Below are positions 19,338-29,854 of a stretch of 64,000 bases of DNA, in pieces. The notes below the pieces were generated by a model. The model made no database searches, was not told where the DNA came from, and worked only from the letters and a program-made list of their open reading frames with translations. Every line of letters starts with the position of its first letter. Positions within the stretch are counted from its first letter, which is position 1. Origin of the DNA: Methanobacteriota archaeon (GTDB lineage Archaea > Thermoplasmatota > Poseidoniia > Poseidoniales > Thalassarchaeaceae); assembly GCA_002716085.1 (NCBI GenBank), contig PAYZ01000017.1, forward strand, positions 69,267 to 133,266, given 5' to 3'. Position numbers and translations under genes: made by a program.

Positions 19338-21092
19338 ATGACCCAATGGTCTTCCAGGAAGGTAGATGAGCTAAGAAATGAGCTAAAGTCTAGGGGACTT
19401 CCAGTTAGTGGGAAGAAATCTGACCTAATATCTAGGCTGGAGGCTGCGAGTGATTCTGATTATGGCCACGAGGATGTCGTTGAGGGAGAGGTCTTTTCCA
19501 AAATCTCAAGAGTCTCGAAGATAGAATTTTCATCCCTAATTGAAGGCATCAGAGGCATCCCAACAACAGTGCTTGCAGTATCTGCGATCGTCCTGATAGG
19601 TGGCACTGGAGGAGGCATACTCTTCGGTGATGATCTGGTAAATTGGATGCGAGGTAGTACAGATTATGAGCTAATAGACTTCGATTCCAACCAAACTAGG
19701 GCCTATGCTGAGGGATTAGTCAACCTTGGGCACCCCGAATGGGAAGGAAGACTTTCAGGAGCGGTGGAAGAAGAGAACGCGGCCCAATCGATAAAAACCA
19801 ATTTCTCTAATAGTGGTTTGCCATCCACACTAGAGGAGTTCGAGATCCCCATCTACTACATGGGGACTGAATTCGATCTAACAATTTGCCAACCCGGAGC
19901 AGTAGGGGGGCTATTTGGAGGACCAACTCCATGCTCAATTGCTGATTTAAACAGAGATGAAACGGAGTTTATTCACAGGGAAGACTATGTTGTTCAGGGA
20001 TATAGCGGGAGTGTAAACATCCCAGCCAGCAGCAACGCCCAAGTTGTAGACCTTGGAATGGGGAATGAAACCGAAGATTGGGGGTCTGCAGCTAATGGGA
20101 TTGGCTTGGTTTGGCTCCTAGATGGAGAAAATGGAGGCCCTGGTACTGAGAGCAATACCATTCTAATGAAGAGAGCGCAAGAGAACAGTCTGAGAGGATT
20201 GATCACAATCAACTCTCGTCAGAATTGTGATGAATTGGTAGCAGACGATTGCGTCCCATATTCCAAATCTCTAGATATTACCCAATTCGATGAGAGGCCA
20301 TATGATATTGGATTTATCATGGTATCTAGGAGCGTTGGGGAGGCCATAGTTGACCAAGTATTAGGCGGTGACGCGATGCTCCAGCTACAAGTCGATGTTG
20401 ACAACCAAGATGACGGTTACATCCACGTCCCATGCGGCATCATAGAGGGGGAAAGTGAAGAGCTGATTGTCATAGGGGCTCATCATGACACAGTGTACAA
20501 CGGCCAAGGGGCAGTTGACAATACAGCAGGTACGGCTACTGTACAAGAGATGGCCCGTCAATTCGGATTACTTCAATCGGAGTTGGGGAAACCCGAACTG
20601 ACAATTTACTTCTGCACATGGGGGGGCGAGGAAGGGGGATTGTGGGGTTCTAAAGAGTGGGTGAAGAAGCATCGTGCAAGCCTGCAAGACAATCTAAGGC
20701 TCTATATCAATCTAGACATGAATCACGTTGATGCTGAGAGAAATTCGGGCCTAACCCTACAGGGGAATAGCCCAGCTGATGTCAAACACATAGAAGGAAT
20801 CGTGGAAGAGTTTGTCAAGTCCCATCCCGAATTGGCTGACAAGTATGAGATTTCAGTTAGACAATTGGAATCGGCAGGTTTGTCTTACAATTCCGACCAC
20901 GGGCCTTTCGTCTACGACCTATTCGAAGGTTCCGATGATGACGAAGAATATGGCATGACAATGATGTGTTATGGTTCTGGATCTTCTGAATACCACACTT
21001 ACCTGGACAATATGGACAGGTTCAACGAAGAGAGCCTAGCTGTATCTGGAATTATCTACGGCTCTCTTGTTCGTCATCTAGCTTGGAACTAA
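19338..21092 (+). CDS. Membrane-anchored M28-family peptidase with N-terminal SAP domain
   Basis: SAP motif [35 protein letters not shown] helix [21 protein letters not shown]28 metal motifs [35 protein letters not shown]. Confidence 0.88.
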   Translation: MTQWSSRKVDELRNELKSRGLPVSGKKSDLISRLEAASDSDYGHEDVVEGEVFSKISRVSKIEFSSLIEGIRGIPTTVLAVSAIVLIGGTGGGILFGDDLVNWMRGSTDYELIDFDSNQTRAYAEGLVNLGHPEWEGRLSGAVEEENAAQSIKTNFSNSGLPSTLEEFEIPIYYMGTEFDLTICQPGAVGGLFGGPTPCSIADLNRDETEFIHREDYVVQGYSGSVNIPASSNAQVVDLGMGNETEDWGSAANGIGLVWLLDGENGGPGTESNTILMKRAQENSLRGLITINSRQNCDELVADDCVPYSKSLDITQFDERPYDIGFIMVSRSVGEAIVDQVLGGDAMLQLQVDVDNQDDGYIHVPCGIIEGESEELIVIGAHHDTVYNGQGAVDNTAGTATVQEMARQFGLLQSELGKPELTIYFCTWGGEEGGLWGSKEWVKKHRASLQDNLRLYINLDMNHVDAERNSGLTLQGNSPADVKHIEGIVEEFVKSHPELADKYEISVRQLESAGLSYNSDHGPFVYDLFEGSDDDEEYGMTMMCYGSGSSEYHTYLDNMDRFNEESLAVSGIIYGSLVRHLAWN

Positions 21093-21574
21093 GCAGAACA
21101 GAAAGAAAGAACTTCGTCGTAATCTGGCTCTATACCTGGATTTTCAGCGACCCATCGATACTGGACCATTCCCTCGCTATCGATTATGATGACTGCACGA
21201 TTTGCGCTGACATAACCATCGAGACCACCAAGCCCGGAAAATTTAGCATCGTATGATTTGACTACATCCCTATCTAGGTCTGAAAGTAATTCGAATTCTA
21301 AATTGTACCTTCTCGCGAATTCTGCATTAGCCCATGGGGAGTCTACGCTGATTCCCAATACAATCGCGTTGCATTCGTTGAACTTGGCAAGGTTTTCCTG
21401 AAATGTGCACATCTCTTTGTCGCAAACACCAGTAAATGCTCCGGGATAGAATGCTAAAATCACAGTCTTTCCTTTGTAGTCAGATAGCGTTACTGCTTCT
21501 TTTGAAGTGTTCTTCAATGTAAAATCGGGGGCCTTGTCGCCTACTTTTACCATGAATGTGGCGAGAGGTTGCAT
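21089..21574 (-). CDS. Peroxiredoxin (AhpC/TSA, Bcp-like)
   Basis: [48 protein letters not shown]. Start probably at internal ATG 21553. Confidence 0.93.
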   Translation of the reverse strand: MQPLATFMVKVGDKAPDFTLKNTSKEAVTLSDYKGKTVILAFYPGAFTGVCDKEMCTFQENLAKFNECNAIVLGISVDSPWANAEFARRYNLEFELLSDLDRDVVKSYDAKFSGLGGLDGYVSANRAVIIIDSEGMVQYRWVAENPGIEPDYDEVLSFCSA

Positions 21575-21593
21575 ATTTTGAATATGCCTAGGT

Positions 21594-23363
21594 TCACATT
21601 CTCTCCGGAACGTCGATTCCCATCATACCCAACCCAAGTTCTAGCTCGCGAGCCGTAAGATCGCACAAGGCAAGTCTCCTATTGGTGATAATTTCGTCAC
21701 CTCCCCCCAATATACTACAATTCTCGTAAAAGGAGGCAAAGGAGGATGCTACGGAATGCAGATGTTTGCAAAGCTTGTGGGGGCTGAAGGTGGAGACTGA
21801 GTCATCCAAGATCGAAGGAAATTTCACCAGTCTTCGAGAAAGTGACAGCTCTTCTTTGCTAAGGGTGCTTAGTTCGTTTTCCGGCAAAGAATCAGTTTTG
21901 CCCCTAAGCGATTCCCTTTCCCCTCCCCACTTTCTGAAGATACTGCATATTCTGGCGTATGCATATTGGAGGTATGGGGCAGTGTTTCCTTCAAAGGACA
22001 ACATCCTCTCCCAATCGAATACGTAATCCTTAGTCCTCTCGGTTGAGAGGTCGGCGTACTTTACTGCACCGATCCCCACGGCTCTTGCCACGTCTTCTCT
22101 TTCTTTACCCACCAAATCTGGATTCTTTTCATCTATTTCCTGCTCGGCGCGCCTAATTGCTTCTTGCAGGAGATCGTGGAGCTTTATCACCTCGCCCTCC
22201 CTACTCTTCAGGACCTTTCCATCAGTATCCAAGACGGAGCCAAAGTTTACGTGTACTGCTTGGTGATTATCGCCCATGAGGCTGGCTTTCCTTGCTACTT
22301 GGAACACCATCTCGAAGTGCTGTTTTTGAGGAGTCCCGACCACATATAGGAACCCATCACAACTGAGTCTCTCAACTCTATCGATAATGCAGGCGAGATC
22401 GGAGGTGCTGTAGTTGTAGCCGCCATCAGCCTTCCTAATTATCATTGGTAGGGGTTCACCATCTCGATTAACCCACCCCCCAGGGAAAACGACATCAGCA
22501 CCATCGCTCTCCTCGAGAATCCCCGAATCCCTGAGCCTTTCTATGACCTCTGGTAGCAGTTCTTGGTAGCTTGACTCGCCCATGATGTCATCGTCCGTAA
22601 GCATGACTCCAAGCATAGAGTAAACTTCGTTGAAATACCTCATCGACTCATCCACTAGAATTCGCCAAAGACGGAGTGTCTCTTCGTCCCCTCCCTGTAG
22701 CAAAACAACACGTCTCCTAGAACGGTTGGCAAATTCTTTGTCCGATACGAACTTCGACCTTGCCTGCTTGTAGAAGGAGTCTAGGTCCCCCACTCCCAAT
22801 TCAGTTGCTGCGCGATCTTCTCCCAAATCCACGAGGTGCTCAATCAACATCCCGAATGGAGTGCCCCAGTCTCCAACATGGTTCTCCCGAATCACCTTGT
22901 GGCCCTTGAATTCCAGCATCCTAACTATCGTGTCGCCGATAACAGTGGATCGGAGATGGCCCACATGCATCTCCTTAGCTACGTTTGGTGCAGAGTAGTC
23001 TACTGCGAAGGTTTTCTCCTCATCAAGACCCACTCCCAACCGCGAATCTTGAAGTAGTTCTGAGATTCGTTTCCATATCCATTCCGGTTTGGCAATGATA
23101 TTTACGAAGCCACTTGTCGAAGAAACAGTGGCGAACGGCTGCAAGTCCCCATCAACAAGTTCGGAAATCTGATTGGCAATTTCTTGGGGAGCCTTTCTTA
23201 AAATTCGGGCCATTGAGTGGCATGGCAGGGCCACATCTCCGTGATCCTCTACGGTAGCCTTTCCCATAAGGGGAAGCCATGTAGAGTCTGGAATATCTAG
23301 TGAATTCATGACCTTTGAGAATGCCGGTTTCAAATCATCAATAAGTTCCCTAATAGTAATCAC
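21594..23363 (-). CDS. argS: Arginyl-tRNA synthetase
   Basis: [56 protein letters not shown]. Confidence 0.96.
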   Translation of the reverse strand: MITIRELIDDLKPAFSKVMNSLDIPDSTWLPLMGKATVEDHGDVALPCHSMARILRKAPQEIANQISELVDGDLQPFATVSSTSGFVNIIAKPEWIWKRISELLQDSRLGVGLDEEKTFAVDYSAPNVAKEMHVGHLRSTVIGDTIVRMLEFKGHKVIRENHVGDWGTPFGMLIEHLVDLGEDRAATELGVGDLDSFYKQARSKFVSDKEFANRSRRRVVLLQGGDEETLRLWRILVDESMRYFNEVYSMLGVMLTDDDIMGESSYQELLPEVIERLRDSGILEESDGADVVFPGGWVNRDGEPLPMIIRKADGGYNYSTSDLACIIDRVERLSCDGFLYVVGTPQKQHFEMVFQVARKASLMGDNHQAVHVNFGSVLDTDGKVLKSREGEVIKLHDLLQEAIRRAEQEIDEKNPDLVGKEREDVARAVGIGAVKYADLSTERTKDYVFDWERMLSFEGNTAPYLQYAYARICSIFRKWGGERESLRGKTDSLPENELSTLSKEELSLSRRLVKFPSILDDSVSTFSPHKLCKHLHSVASSFASFYENCSILGGGDEIITNRRLALCDLTARELELGLGMMGIDVPERM

Positions 23364-23364
23364 C

Positions 23365-24612
23365 TCATGAAATTGGGTACCGCAACAGAGCAGCTATCCC
23401 TCCAAAGGCAGTGTTGAGAGTTGAACCCTCCTCGGTATCTAGAGAAATAATACGTACCTTTGCAGAGATGTGGCCAGCCAAGACTGTTAGTTCGTCAATT
23501 AAGTCAAACGAATTCTCAACATCTTCTGTTACCTTTTCTGATTCGCATTCTGGACAATTCGGCGGTGCCGAAAACTTGTCTTGCGTGGTTTTCCAGACAT
23601 TCTTGCAGCCTTTGCAAAACCATTGTACTCTTCTCTTTGTTACTGCCTCGGATAACAAAAGTGTATCCACTGCTCCTTGGTCCAGTGCTGACCGAATCAT
23701 CATCTCGCCATATGTTGCCTTGGGATTTGTCTGCATCACCTCCTGCAGGAAACGGTCTACTATCGCCCTTTCAACATCTAACTCTATCTGGTCCATTGTA
23801 GAGCCAGCGCGTTGAACCAATTCCCTCAATCCGCTCTCGTTGGAGTAACCAACATCGAAGAATGGCTCCGCAATTAGCTTCTTTATCTCGTGATGAAAAT
23901 AGTCGTTCTTCACAACGAAGTCCTTTGTTGCCCCGGGACCTCCTATGATGACTCCCTTCAGGTCCTGGACCATCGGGAGCCAATAGTTGCATGCTCTCTC
24001 TGTTGCTTTCTTGAAGAAGTTGTGAGCCGCTTCCTCAATTAGGCGCTCAAACCTCTGTGCAGACTGCCCTCCCCTTCCGTGTTTGGAAGGAACCAGTGAA
24101 GTGATGTGTTCTTGAAAATGTAACCTTTTCCCGGAAGCCAGACCATAGGCGGCCTCGGACCTGTCAATTACGAATAGACCATATGAAGTGCGATCGATTA
24201 GCATCTCTTCTATTTGGCTGATTTCGAAAGTAGAGTCGCACCTATATCTGAATGATGAAAATGGCTCAGGCGGGTCATCAATTACTGTCGACGTAAATCT
24301 TGTCTTGTTGTTCCCTACAATAACGTGGCCGACGAATATTGCTATGCCTCCCTCGCCCGGAGTCTTGTATCTGTTTAGAGTGGAAATGGCGGATTCTAAA
24401 GCATCAGTAACGTGCTTCTTTGTTGATTTTGACTTTATATTTGCTGCCTGTCCCATTTCGTTTCCCAGTTGATGGCGGACATCGCTGATCATCTTCTCCG
24501 GGGGTATGACTACAGAAACTAGCTCAGTACCCATCCCTTTCATCTCAGAAAGTTCTTGCAGGGCCTTCTTTACCCTGAGCCTTCTCTGCTGTTGCTCGAG
24601 ATCGTCGGACAT
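23365..24612 (-). CDS. prf1: Archaeal peptide chain release factor 1 (aRF1)
   Basis: NIKS motif in AANIKSKSTKKHV and GGQ motif in KHGRGGQSAQRFERL; zinc-binding CKGCKNVW...CPEC. Confidence 0.96.
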   Translation of the reverse strand: MSDDLEQQQRRLRVKKALQELSEMKGMGTELVSVVIPPEKMISDVRHQLGNEMGQAANIKSKSTKKHVTDALESAISTLNRYKTPGEGGIAIFVGHVIVGNNKTRFTSTVIDDPPEPFSSFRYRCDSTFEISQIEEMLIDRTSYGLFVIDRSEAAYGLASGKRLHFQEHITSLVPSKHGRGGQSAQRFERLIEEAAHNFFKKATERACNYWLPMVQDLKGVIIGGPGATKDFVVKNDYFHHEIKKLIAEPFFDVGYSNESGLRELVQRAGSTMDQIELDVERAIVDRFLQEVMQTNPKATYGEMMIRSALDQGAVDTLLLSEAVTKRRVQWFCKGCKNVWKTTQDKFSAPPNCPECESEKVTEDVENSFDLIDELTVLAGHISAKVRIISLDTEEGSTLNTAFGGIAALLRYPIS

Positions 24613-24708
24613 GTGGCTCCTCCGTGAATTGGCGCCATGGGCGGCATTTCAACCCTTCAGCCCATTTGGAGCATACGAATTGAAAGGCAGGGTGCCGACC
24701 TAGGGACG

Positions 24709-25419
24709 ATGGCGACGGTCGTAGTTGCTCTCGGAGGTAGCCTCCTGAGGCCTGAAGTTGACAATCGTCACGAATGGATCCAAGGAATGGTAGAGGTTGT
24801 AGCCTGTAGAGTCGAAGATGGAGACAAAATGGGGATTGTGGTCGGAGGGGGAGCCCCTGCTAGGGAGGGGATAGAATTGGCAAGGCCGATTATCAATGAT
24901 TTGGGGAATTTGGACAGAATTGGTATTGCAGCAACTAGACTCAATGCCACAATTGTGAGGGAGTCACTCGAGGATTTGGGAGTCCGAGTTTCGAGAAATA
25001 TTCCTGAGAGTGTAGAGAAGGCTGTTTCCGAGCTTAATGAGAATTCAGTAGTGGTCATGGGAGGGACTGAACCGGGGCAAACTACTGATGCAGTGGCGAT
25101 AAAACTGGCAATTTTGAGTAGAGCCAGCAAGTGCATCATAGCAACGAACGTTGCTAAGGTTCACGAAGAAGATCCGAGAAAGAATCCTGAATCCGAGGCA
25201 TTCGATTTCCTAACTCTCCAACAACTGCAAGAAATCGTGGGACCTCCCGAGCACTCGACTGCTGGAGACTCCCAAGTTGTAGATCCGATTGGTGTAAGCG
25301 AAGCTCTGAAGCATGGAATGCCATTGGACATATTGGATGGCAGGGATACTGGGAAGATCAAGTTGTCACTAGAGGGTTCAGAATTTGGAGGAACAGTGGT
25401 GAGGCGTGATGTCAAGTAG
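24709..25419 (+). CDS. pyrH: UMP kinase (archaeal amino-acid kinase family)
   Basis: VVVALGGSLLRPE, GIVVGGGAPAREGIELAR, VVMGGTEPGQTTDAVAIKLA. Start chosen at ATG 24709 within the ORF from 24637. Confidence 0.92.
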   Translation: MATVVVALGGSLLRPEVDNRHEWIQGMVEVVACRVEDGDKMGIVVGGGAPAREGIELARPIINDLGNLDRIGIAATRLNATIVRESLEDLGVRVSRNIPESVEKAVSELNENSVVVMGGTEPGQTTDAVAIKLAILSRASKCIIATNVAKVHEEDPRKNPESEAFDFLTLQQLQEIVGPPEHSTAGDSQVVDPIGVSEALKHGMPLDILDGRDTGKIKLSLEGSEFGGTVVRRDVK

Positions 25420-25711
25420 AAAGGAAACCATCCTAAAGGCGGCAAAAAGAACCGCTAAGCAGGCACATGCAGCTGCTTCTAGTAGAGGGAGCAGGAAGCT
25501 TGGAAGATTCAATGCAGAACCGCACCGGCACTGCGTGGTTTGCTGGAAGCCAATTCCTTTGGACAGCGACCCTGCAATTTGTGTTGATGAGGGTTGTGAG
25601 AAAATGCATTCTAGAAGAGAAAAGTCTAGGAAGAGGTTCTCGGTTTTGCTTTATCTCGGAGTAGCGATTTTCATAGGGATGCTTGTAATACAGCTTATGG
25701 CTGGTGTCTAG
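25409..25711 (+). CDS. Small membrane protein with zinc-ribbon-like Cys/His cluster (DUF2116-like)
   Basis: HRHCVVCWKPIPLDSDPAICVDEGCEKMHSRREKSRKR followed by a C-terminal TM helix. Confidence 0.75.
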   Translation: MSSRKETILKAAKRTAKQAHAAASSRGSRKLGRFNAEPHRHCVVCWKPIPLDSDPAICVDEGCEKMHSRREKSRKRFSVLLYLGVAIFIGMLVIQLMAGV

Positions 25712-25741
25712 TTTGGTTTTCTTGGGAGATGTGATTGGGGG

Positions 25742-26329
25742 ATGATGGTAAGGTTACTATCCATTTTGCCTGGCTTGATGGGAGTGATTTGTGCCATAAT
25801 TGTGATTGTTAGCCTAATCGGCTACGAAACCGAGTGGTCAGAACCCAGTACACCAGTTGTTCCTTGTTCGGAAGACGAGGAAGTTGGGTGCAGAGTGGGG
25901 ATGACTGGCGAGGATACTGATGTTCCCTCGGCATTCATGCTTTTGGATATTGAAATGGAAATAAAGTGGAGTGAGCCTGACAGAGGTTGGATAGGCGTAG
26001 TTGGGGCCGATGCGGCAAAAAATTGCCCTCCAGATTCCAACGGACTGACTGATTGTGAAGCCGAAGATATCGCTCAATTCCTCGTTGCTGGTGGACCTGA
26101 TAAGTATGGATCCCTGTCTTGGAAGGTCGAACCTGGAGGATACAGATTCGTAGCAGGTGGGCATGATGGTTCTGGACTAGACTCCCAGGAGGTAGATGTT
26201 ATTGTATCAGTTCACTTAAGCGACTTCGTCGAAATAATTCTTTCTGCGGCTACTGTTCTTCTTCTATTGGGGGCCGGGGAGATGGCTTTCCCGGTAAGAA
26301 ATATTCTGAAGCGTTTTAGGGATGAATAG
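25742..26329 (+). CDS. Hypothetical membrane protein with two TM helices flanking an extracytoplasmic domain
   Basis: N-terminal LPGLMGVICAIIVIVSLIG and C-terminal FVEIILSAATVLLLLGAGEMAF hydrophobic segments. Confidence 0.7.
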   Translation: MMVRLLSILPGLMGVICAIIVIVSLIGYETEWSEPSTPVVPCSEDEEVGCRVGMTGEDTDVPSAFMLLDIEMEIKWSEPDRGWIGVVGADAAKNCPPDSNGLTDCEAEDIAQFLVAGGPDKYGSLSWKVEPGGYRFVAGGHDGSGLDSQEVDVIVSVHLSDFVEIILSAATVLLLLGAGEMAFPVRNILKRFRDE

Positions 26330-26376
26330 TTCCGCACACCAGTATCGTTGAATAACCACTATCGATTGGGCACCAC

Positions 26377-26493
26377 GTGCAAGTTACCAAGTGCCCGAAC
26401 TGTGGATCAGAGATTGAAGTTTCGGGGCTAACAGAATCCTATGGTGGTTACTCCTTCTACTGTGTTGTTTGCGGCAATACATGGCATGCTTGA
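26377..26493 (+). CDS. Putative zinc-ribbon miniprotein (38 aa)
   Basis: GTG-start frame MQVTKCPNCGSEIEVSGLTESYGGYSFYCVVCGNTWHA*: CPNC...CVVC. Below the ORF-track cut-off. Confidence 0.55.
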   Translation: MQVTKCPNCGSEIEVSGLTESYGGYSFYCVVCGNTWHA

Positions 26494-26527
26494 TACCCCT
26501 CCTACTGACATTAGATCCGCGATTCGG

Positions 26528-27589
26528 CTAGATTTCTTCTTCCCTTGGCCAATGTTCAGGCAGCGTAAGAGGATCTTCGATTTTATCCGCATCGATATTG
26601 TCAATTAGTGATTTTCTTAGTTCTTCCAATCCCAATCCTGTCAGAGAACTAATTGCATGGTCGTATTCATCGTTTGAGGGAGAGATGTCCGACTTGGACC
26701 CTACAACAAAAACCGTTCTTTCAGACATTAGTGCTGTGACTTCTGCGAGCAAACTCTCTTGCTCCGAAACAGGTGTGGTAGATTCATCTGAACTGTCAAT
26801 TAGGAACAAAAGTACATCACCCAAATGTTCCAATGCAGCAATAGCTTGCATCTCAATCTGATTTCTTTCCGCCATCGGACGGTCCAGAAGCCCGGGAGTA
26901 TCGACCATCTGGTAAACCCTTCTTCTATGGGTAAAGTGTCCCAAATGTAGTTGCTTTGTTGTAAACGGATAAGCAGCGACTTGGGGTTCACCACTTGAAA
27001 GTGCAGAAATAAGTGCAGATTTACCAACATTAGGGGAGCCAGCCACTACGATACACGGTTCCAGGGGGTCTATAGAAGGAAGTTTCCGGAGGATGTCTCT
27101 AGCCTCACCTAGCCAAAGTATCTGTGGAGAGATCTGGTCAATAATTGACGAAATCCTTCCGTATGCGTGCCTCCTAGCCTTATGGAAACCATCTATATCT
27201 CGTAGCCTCAGGATCTTGCTTTGTGCCTCTCCAGAAATTCTTTGAGACCTCTCTGCAGCCCACTGCAGTGCACCCAAGTTCCGTTTGTAGTCATCGCACC
27301 CGACTGCAGCATCTACCAATGCCCTATCAAACTCCATCAGGGCGTTAAGGCTGGGCCACCTATCGACATATGAGTTCAGAGTCTTTGTTATTACGTCACA
27401 GGCAGACTGGACCATTCTATTCATCTGCTTCCTTACCCTATGGTACTTATCTGGATCATCGACTAGGTCTGCTTGGCTACTTGCCCTCCCAAATGCCTTG
27501 TCAAGAATTTCCTGGGGATAGAGTACTGTTGGAATTGACCTCCATTCGACTGACGCCATGCTACTACCTGTTTCCCGCCGCCACTGCAT
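26528..27589 (-). CDS. Nog1-type GTP-binding protein
   Basis: VVAGSPNVGKSALISALSSGEPQVAAYPFTTKQLHLGHF, DTPGLLDRPMAERNQIEMQAIAALEHL. Confidence 0.9.
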   Translation of the reverse strand: MQWRRETGSSMASVEWRSIPTVLYPQEILDKAFGRASSQADLVDDPDKYHRVRKQMNRMVQSACDVITKTLNSYVDRWPSLNALMEFDRALVDAAVGCDDYKRNLGALQWAAERSQRISGEAQSKILRLRDIDGFHKARRHAYGRISSIIDQISPQILWLGEARDILRKLPSIDPLEPCIVVAGSPNVGKSALISALSSGEPQVAAYPFTTKQLHLGHFTHRRRVYQMVDTPGLLDRPMAERNQIEMQAIAALEHLGDVLLFLIDSSDESTTPVSEQESLLAEVTALMSERTVFVVGSKSDISPSNDEYDHAISSLTGLGLEELRKSLIDNIDADKIEDPLTLPEHWPREEEI

Positions 27590-27674
27590 CGCACTTCAAG
27601 CATTAGCAAAGCCGGCACAATCTCGGAGTCTGATTTACCCGCTTGTTTTTCTATTACTACCCTAGCGTCAGCAC

Positions 27675-28124
27675 GTGACCGACACCTCCGAGGGCAGGAA
27701 GATCGAAGATCTGCCTGAATGGGCGGTAAGGTTTCACGAATCTTACGGATCTCCCGATCTTGGAGATCTTGGAGACGTCTTTCATGGTCCCTTGATGGAC
27801 AGGAAATATGGCCTTAGAAAGGACGATTTAGTTGAAGTGCTTATTGACCGGAGGATGATTCCCGAGGATCGAGACCCTGTGATTAGAGGGATGATGGTAG
27901 GGGGCAGGAGCACTTCGATAGACATCCTCGACAACTTTGGCGAGTTTAGATCAATATCTAGGGACGTGATTGTCGAAGTCAGACTAATTTCTCACCTAAG
28001 GAAGACTTACATAGAAGATGAAGAATTACTCAAGTTCGAAAAGGACGACATGAAGCGAAGATCGGAGGTCCACGAAATGGCGGAAAAGACTAGTGAAGAC
28101 CATGGGAGTAATCTGTGGGGTTAG
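27675..28124 (+). CDS. Conserved hypothetical protein
   Basis: 149 aa ORF, GTG start, overlaps the start region of the next same-strand ORF; no family recognised. Confidence 0.6.
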   Translation: MTDTSEGRKIEDLPEWAVRFHESYGSPDLGDLGDVFHGPLMDRKYGLRKDDLVEVLIDRRMIPEDRDPVIRGMMVGGRSTSIDILDNFGEFRSISRDVIVEVRLISHLRKTYIEDEELLKFEKDDMKRRSEVHEMAEKTSEDHGSNLWG

Positions 28125-28128
28125 GATT

Positions 28129-28458
28129 ATGGGCACATTGTCTTCGAAGGACTGTATTCCCTGCAAAGGAGGGGTTCCTCCCCTAGACGAGGAAGAGTGT
28201 GGCGCATTTATATCTCAAATTAATGAAGAGTGGTCAATTATCGAGGGTCATCATCTGACTCGAAAATGGACATTTTCCGACTTCGCTACAGCTTTGGATT
28301 TCACGAACGAGCTTGGGCAGATTTGTGAGGAGCAAGGGCACCATGCAGACTTCGAACTTGGATGGGGGAGAGTGGTTGCTATCATTTACACCCACAAGAT
28401 TGACGGTTTGACCGAGTCGGACTTCGTGCTTGCGGCGAAGTTTGACGAAGTTGGGTGA
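28129..28458 (+). CDS. Pterin-4a-carbinolamine dehydratase
   Basis: WSIIEGHHLTRKWTFSDFATALDFTNELGQICEEQGHHADFELGWGRVVAIIYTHKIDGLTESDFVLAAKFD. ATG at 28129 used rather than 28093. Confidence 0.92.
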   Translation: MGTLSSKDCIPCKGGVPPLDEEECGAFISQINEEWSIIEGHHLTRKWTFSDFATALDFTNELGQICEEQGHHADFELGWGRVVAIIYTHKIDGLTESDFVLAAKFDEVG

Positions 28459-28462
28459 TTAA

Positions 28463-28777
28463 ATGACGGATCGATTCCGTATGCATGTTTTCGTTTGCAC
28501 CAATGAGAGGGAAACTAGTAATCCAAGGGGGTGTTGTGGCACAAAGCGTTCATTGGAAATAATGACTGAGCTAAAGAGGAGGGCTAGGGATTCAGGACTT
28601 TCTGATGTTCGAGTAAACAAATCTGGATGTCTGGACAGGTGTGAGAATGGACCTGCATGCGTGATATATCCAGAAGGGATCTGGTATACATTACCAGATG
28701 ATACTTCAGGTCTGTCCCAAATTATTAGCCATATCAAGGGGGGGTCACCCTCTAATGAACACCTAATGGGCGAGTGA
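28463..28777 (+). CDS. Thioredoxin-like [2Fe-2S] ferredoxin
   Basis: HVFVCTNERETSNPRGCCGTKRS...NKSGCLDRCENGPACVIYPEGIWY: four-Cys pattern of the Shethna/NuoE-like fold. Confidence 0.88.
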   Translation: MTDRFRMHVFVCTNERETSNPRGCCGTKRSLEIMTELKRRARDSGLSDVRVNKSGCLDRCENGPACVIYPEGIWYTLPDDTSGLSQIISHIKGGSPSNEHLMGE

Positions 28778-29794
28778 ATGAGGAAAGTAGTATACCCGAA
28801 ACCTGGGGGGGTTGCCTCGATAGAAATAGTCGAGGTGGAAGATCCGGTTCCGGGAGCTGGCGAGGTCTGCGTCAGAGTTCACAGAGCAGGAGTAAACTTT
28901 GCAGAGCTAATGATGAGGCAGGGGCTTTATGGATCAAGTCCTAATTTCCCTTTCACCCCTGGTTACGAGACTTCAGGGGTAGTGATCGAAATTGGAGAAG
29001 GAGTAAGCTCAGTGAATGAGGGGGACAGGGTCTTGGCAATGACTGGTTTCGGGGGTTACTCGGAGAAAGTCGTTCTTCCGGAATCGAGAGTTTTTGCCAT
29101 CCCGGAGTCAATTTCTTTCGACCAAGCGGCGGCAATTCCCGTAACTTATGGGACAGCATACCACATGCTTGTTCATTTGGGTAACCTAACAAAGGGAGAA
29201 TCGGTTCTAATTCATCATGCAGCTGGAGGGGTGGGGACAGCAGTAGCTCAGATCTGCGAAGCCTATGGTGCCTCTCTGGTAATTGGGACGGCTTCTTCTC
29301 CAAAGAGTGATTTTGTCGAATCGCTAGGGATGCGTTTCGTGGACAGGGACAACGAGGACTTCGTTCAAGTAAGTAAGGAGATGACTGGGGGCAAAGGAGT
29401 ACATCACGCGATAGATCCGGTGGGAGGAGGGCATCTTGCCAGATCATACAAAGCGATGAGGAAGGGCGGGAAATTGTACTATTTCGGAGCATCTGCAGCG
29501 GTAAAGGGGCAAAATAGGTCAAGAATGGCCGAGCTAAGTATGTGGTGGGGGATGCCTAGATTTGACCCTCTGAGTTTGATGAGTTCAAACAAAGCAGTAT
29601 TCGGCGTCCATATGGGGTTGCTCGAAGATCAGTCGATATTCCAAGGCCATCTAGAGGCACTCAGCAAATTGCTTCTTGAAGGGAAGATTGACCCCATAAT
29701 TGACTCTGTTTGGAGATTCGAAAAGATTGCTGATGCGCAGATGCACATGCATAATCGACGAAACAAAGGGAAAATCATACTAGACTTCTCATGA
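28778..29794 (+). CDS. Zinc-type/quinone oxidoreductase, MDR superfamily (VAT-1/QOR-like)
   Basis: RAGVNFAELMMRQGLYGSSPNFPFTPGYETSGVV, LIHHAAGGVGTAVAQICEAYGA. Confidence 0.88.
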   Translation: MRKVVYPKPGGVASIEIVEVEDPVPGAGEVCVRVHRAGVNFAELMMRQGLYGSSPNFPFTPGYETSGVVIEIGEGVSSVNEGDRVLAMTGFGGYSEKVVLPESRVFAIPESISFDQAAAIPVTYGTAYHMLVHLGNLTKGESVLIHHAAGGVGTAVAQICEAYGASLVIGTASSPKSDFVESLGMRFVDRDNEDFVQVSKEMTGGKGVHHAIDPVGGGHLARSYKAMRKGGKLYYFGASAAVKGQNRSRMAELSMWWGMPRFDPLSLMSSNKAVFGVHMGLLEDQSIFQGHLEALSKLLLEGKIDPIIDSVWRFEKIADAQMHMHNRRNKGKIILDFS

Positions 29795-29854
29795 AGTGGG
29801 AAATTTCTATCCCAATCCCGGTGATGTCAAAAGGACCACTCTGGTGGAAGTGAT

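Noticed and set aside
27740-27780. Short tandem GATCTTGGAGA repeat
   Set aside because: Lies within a coding ORF and is too short to support as a functional element.
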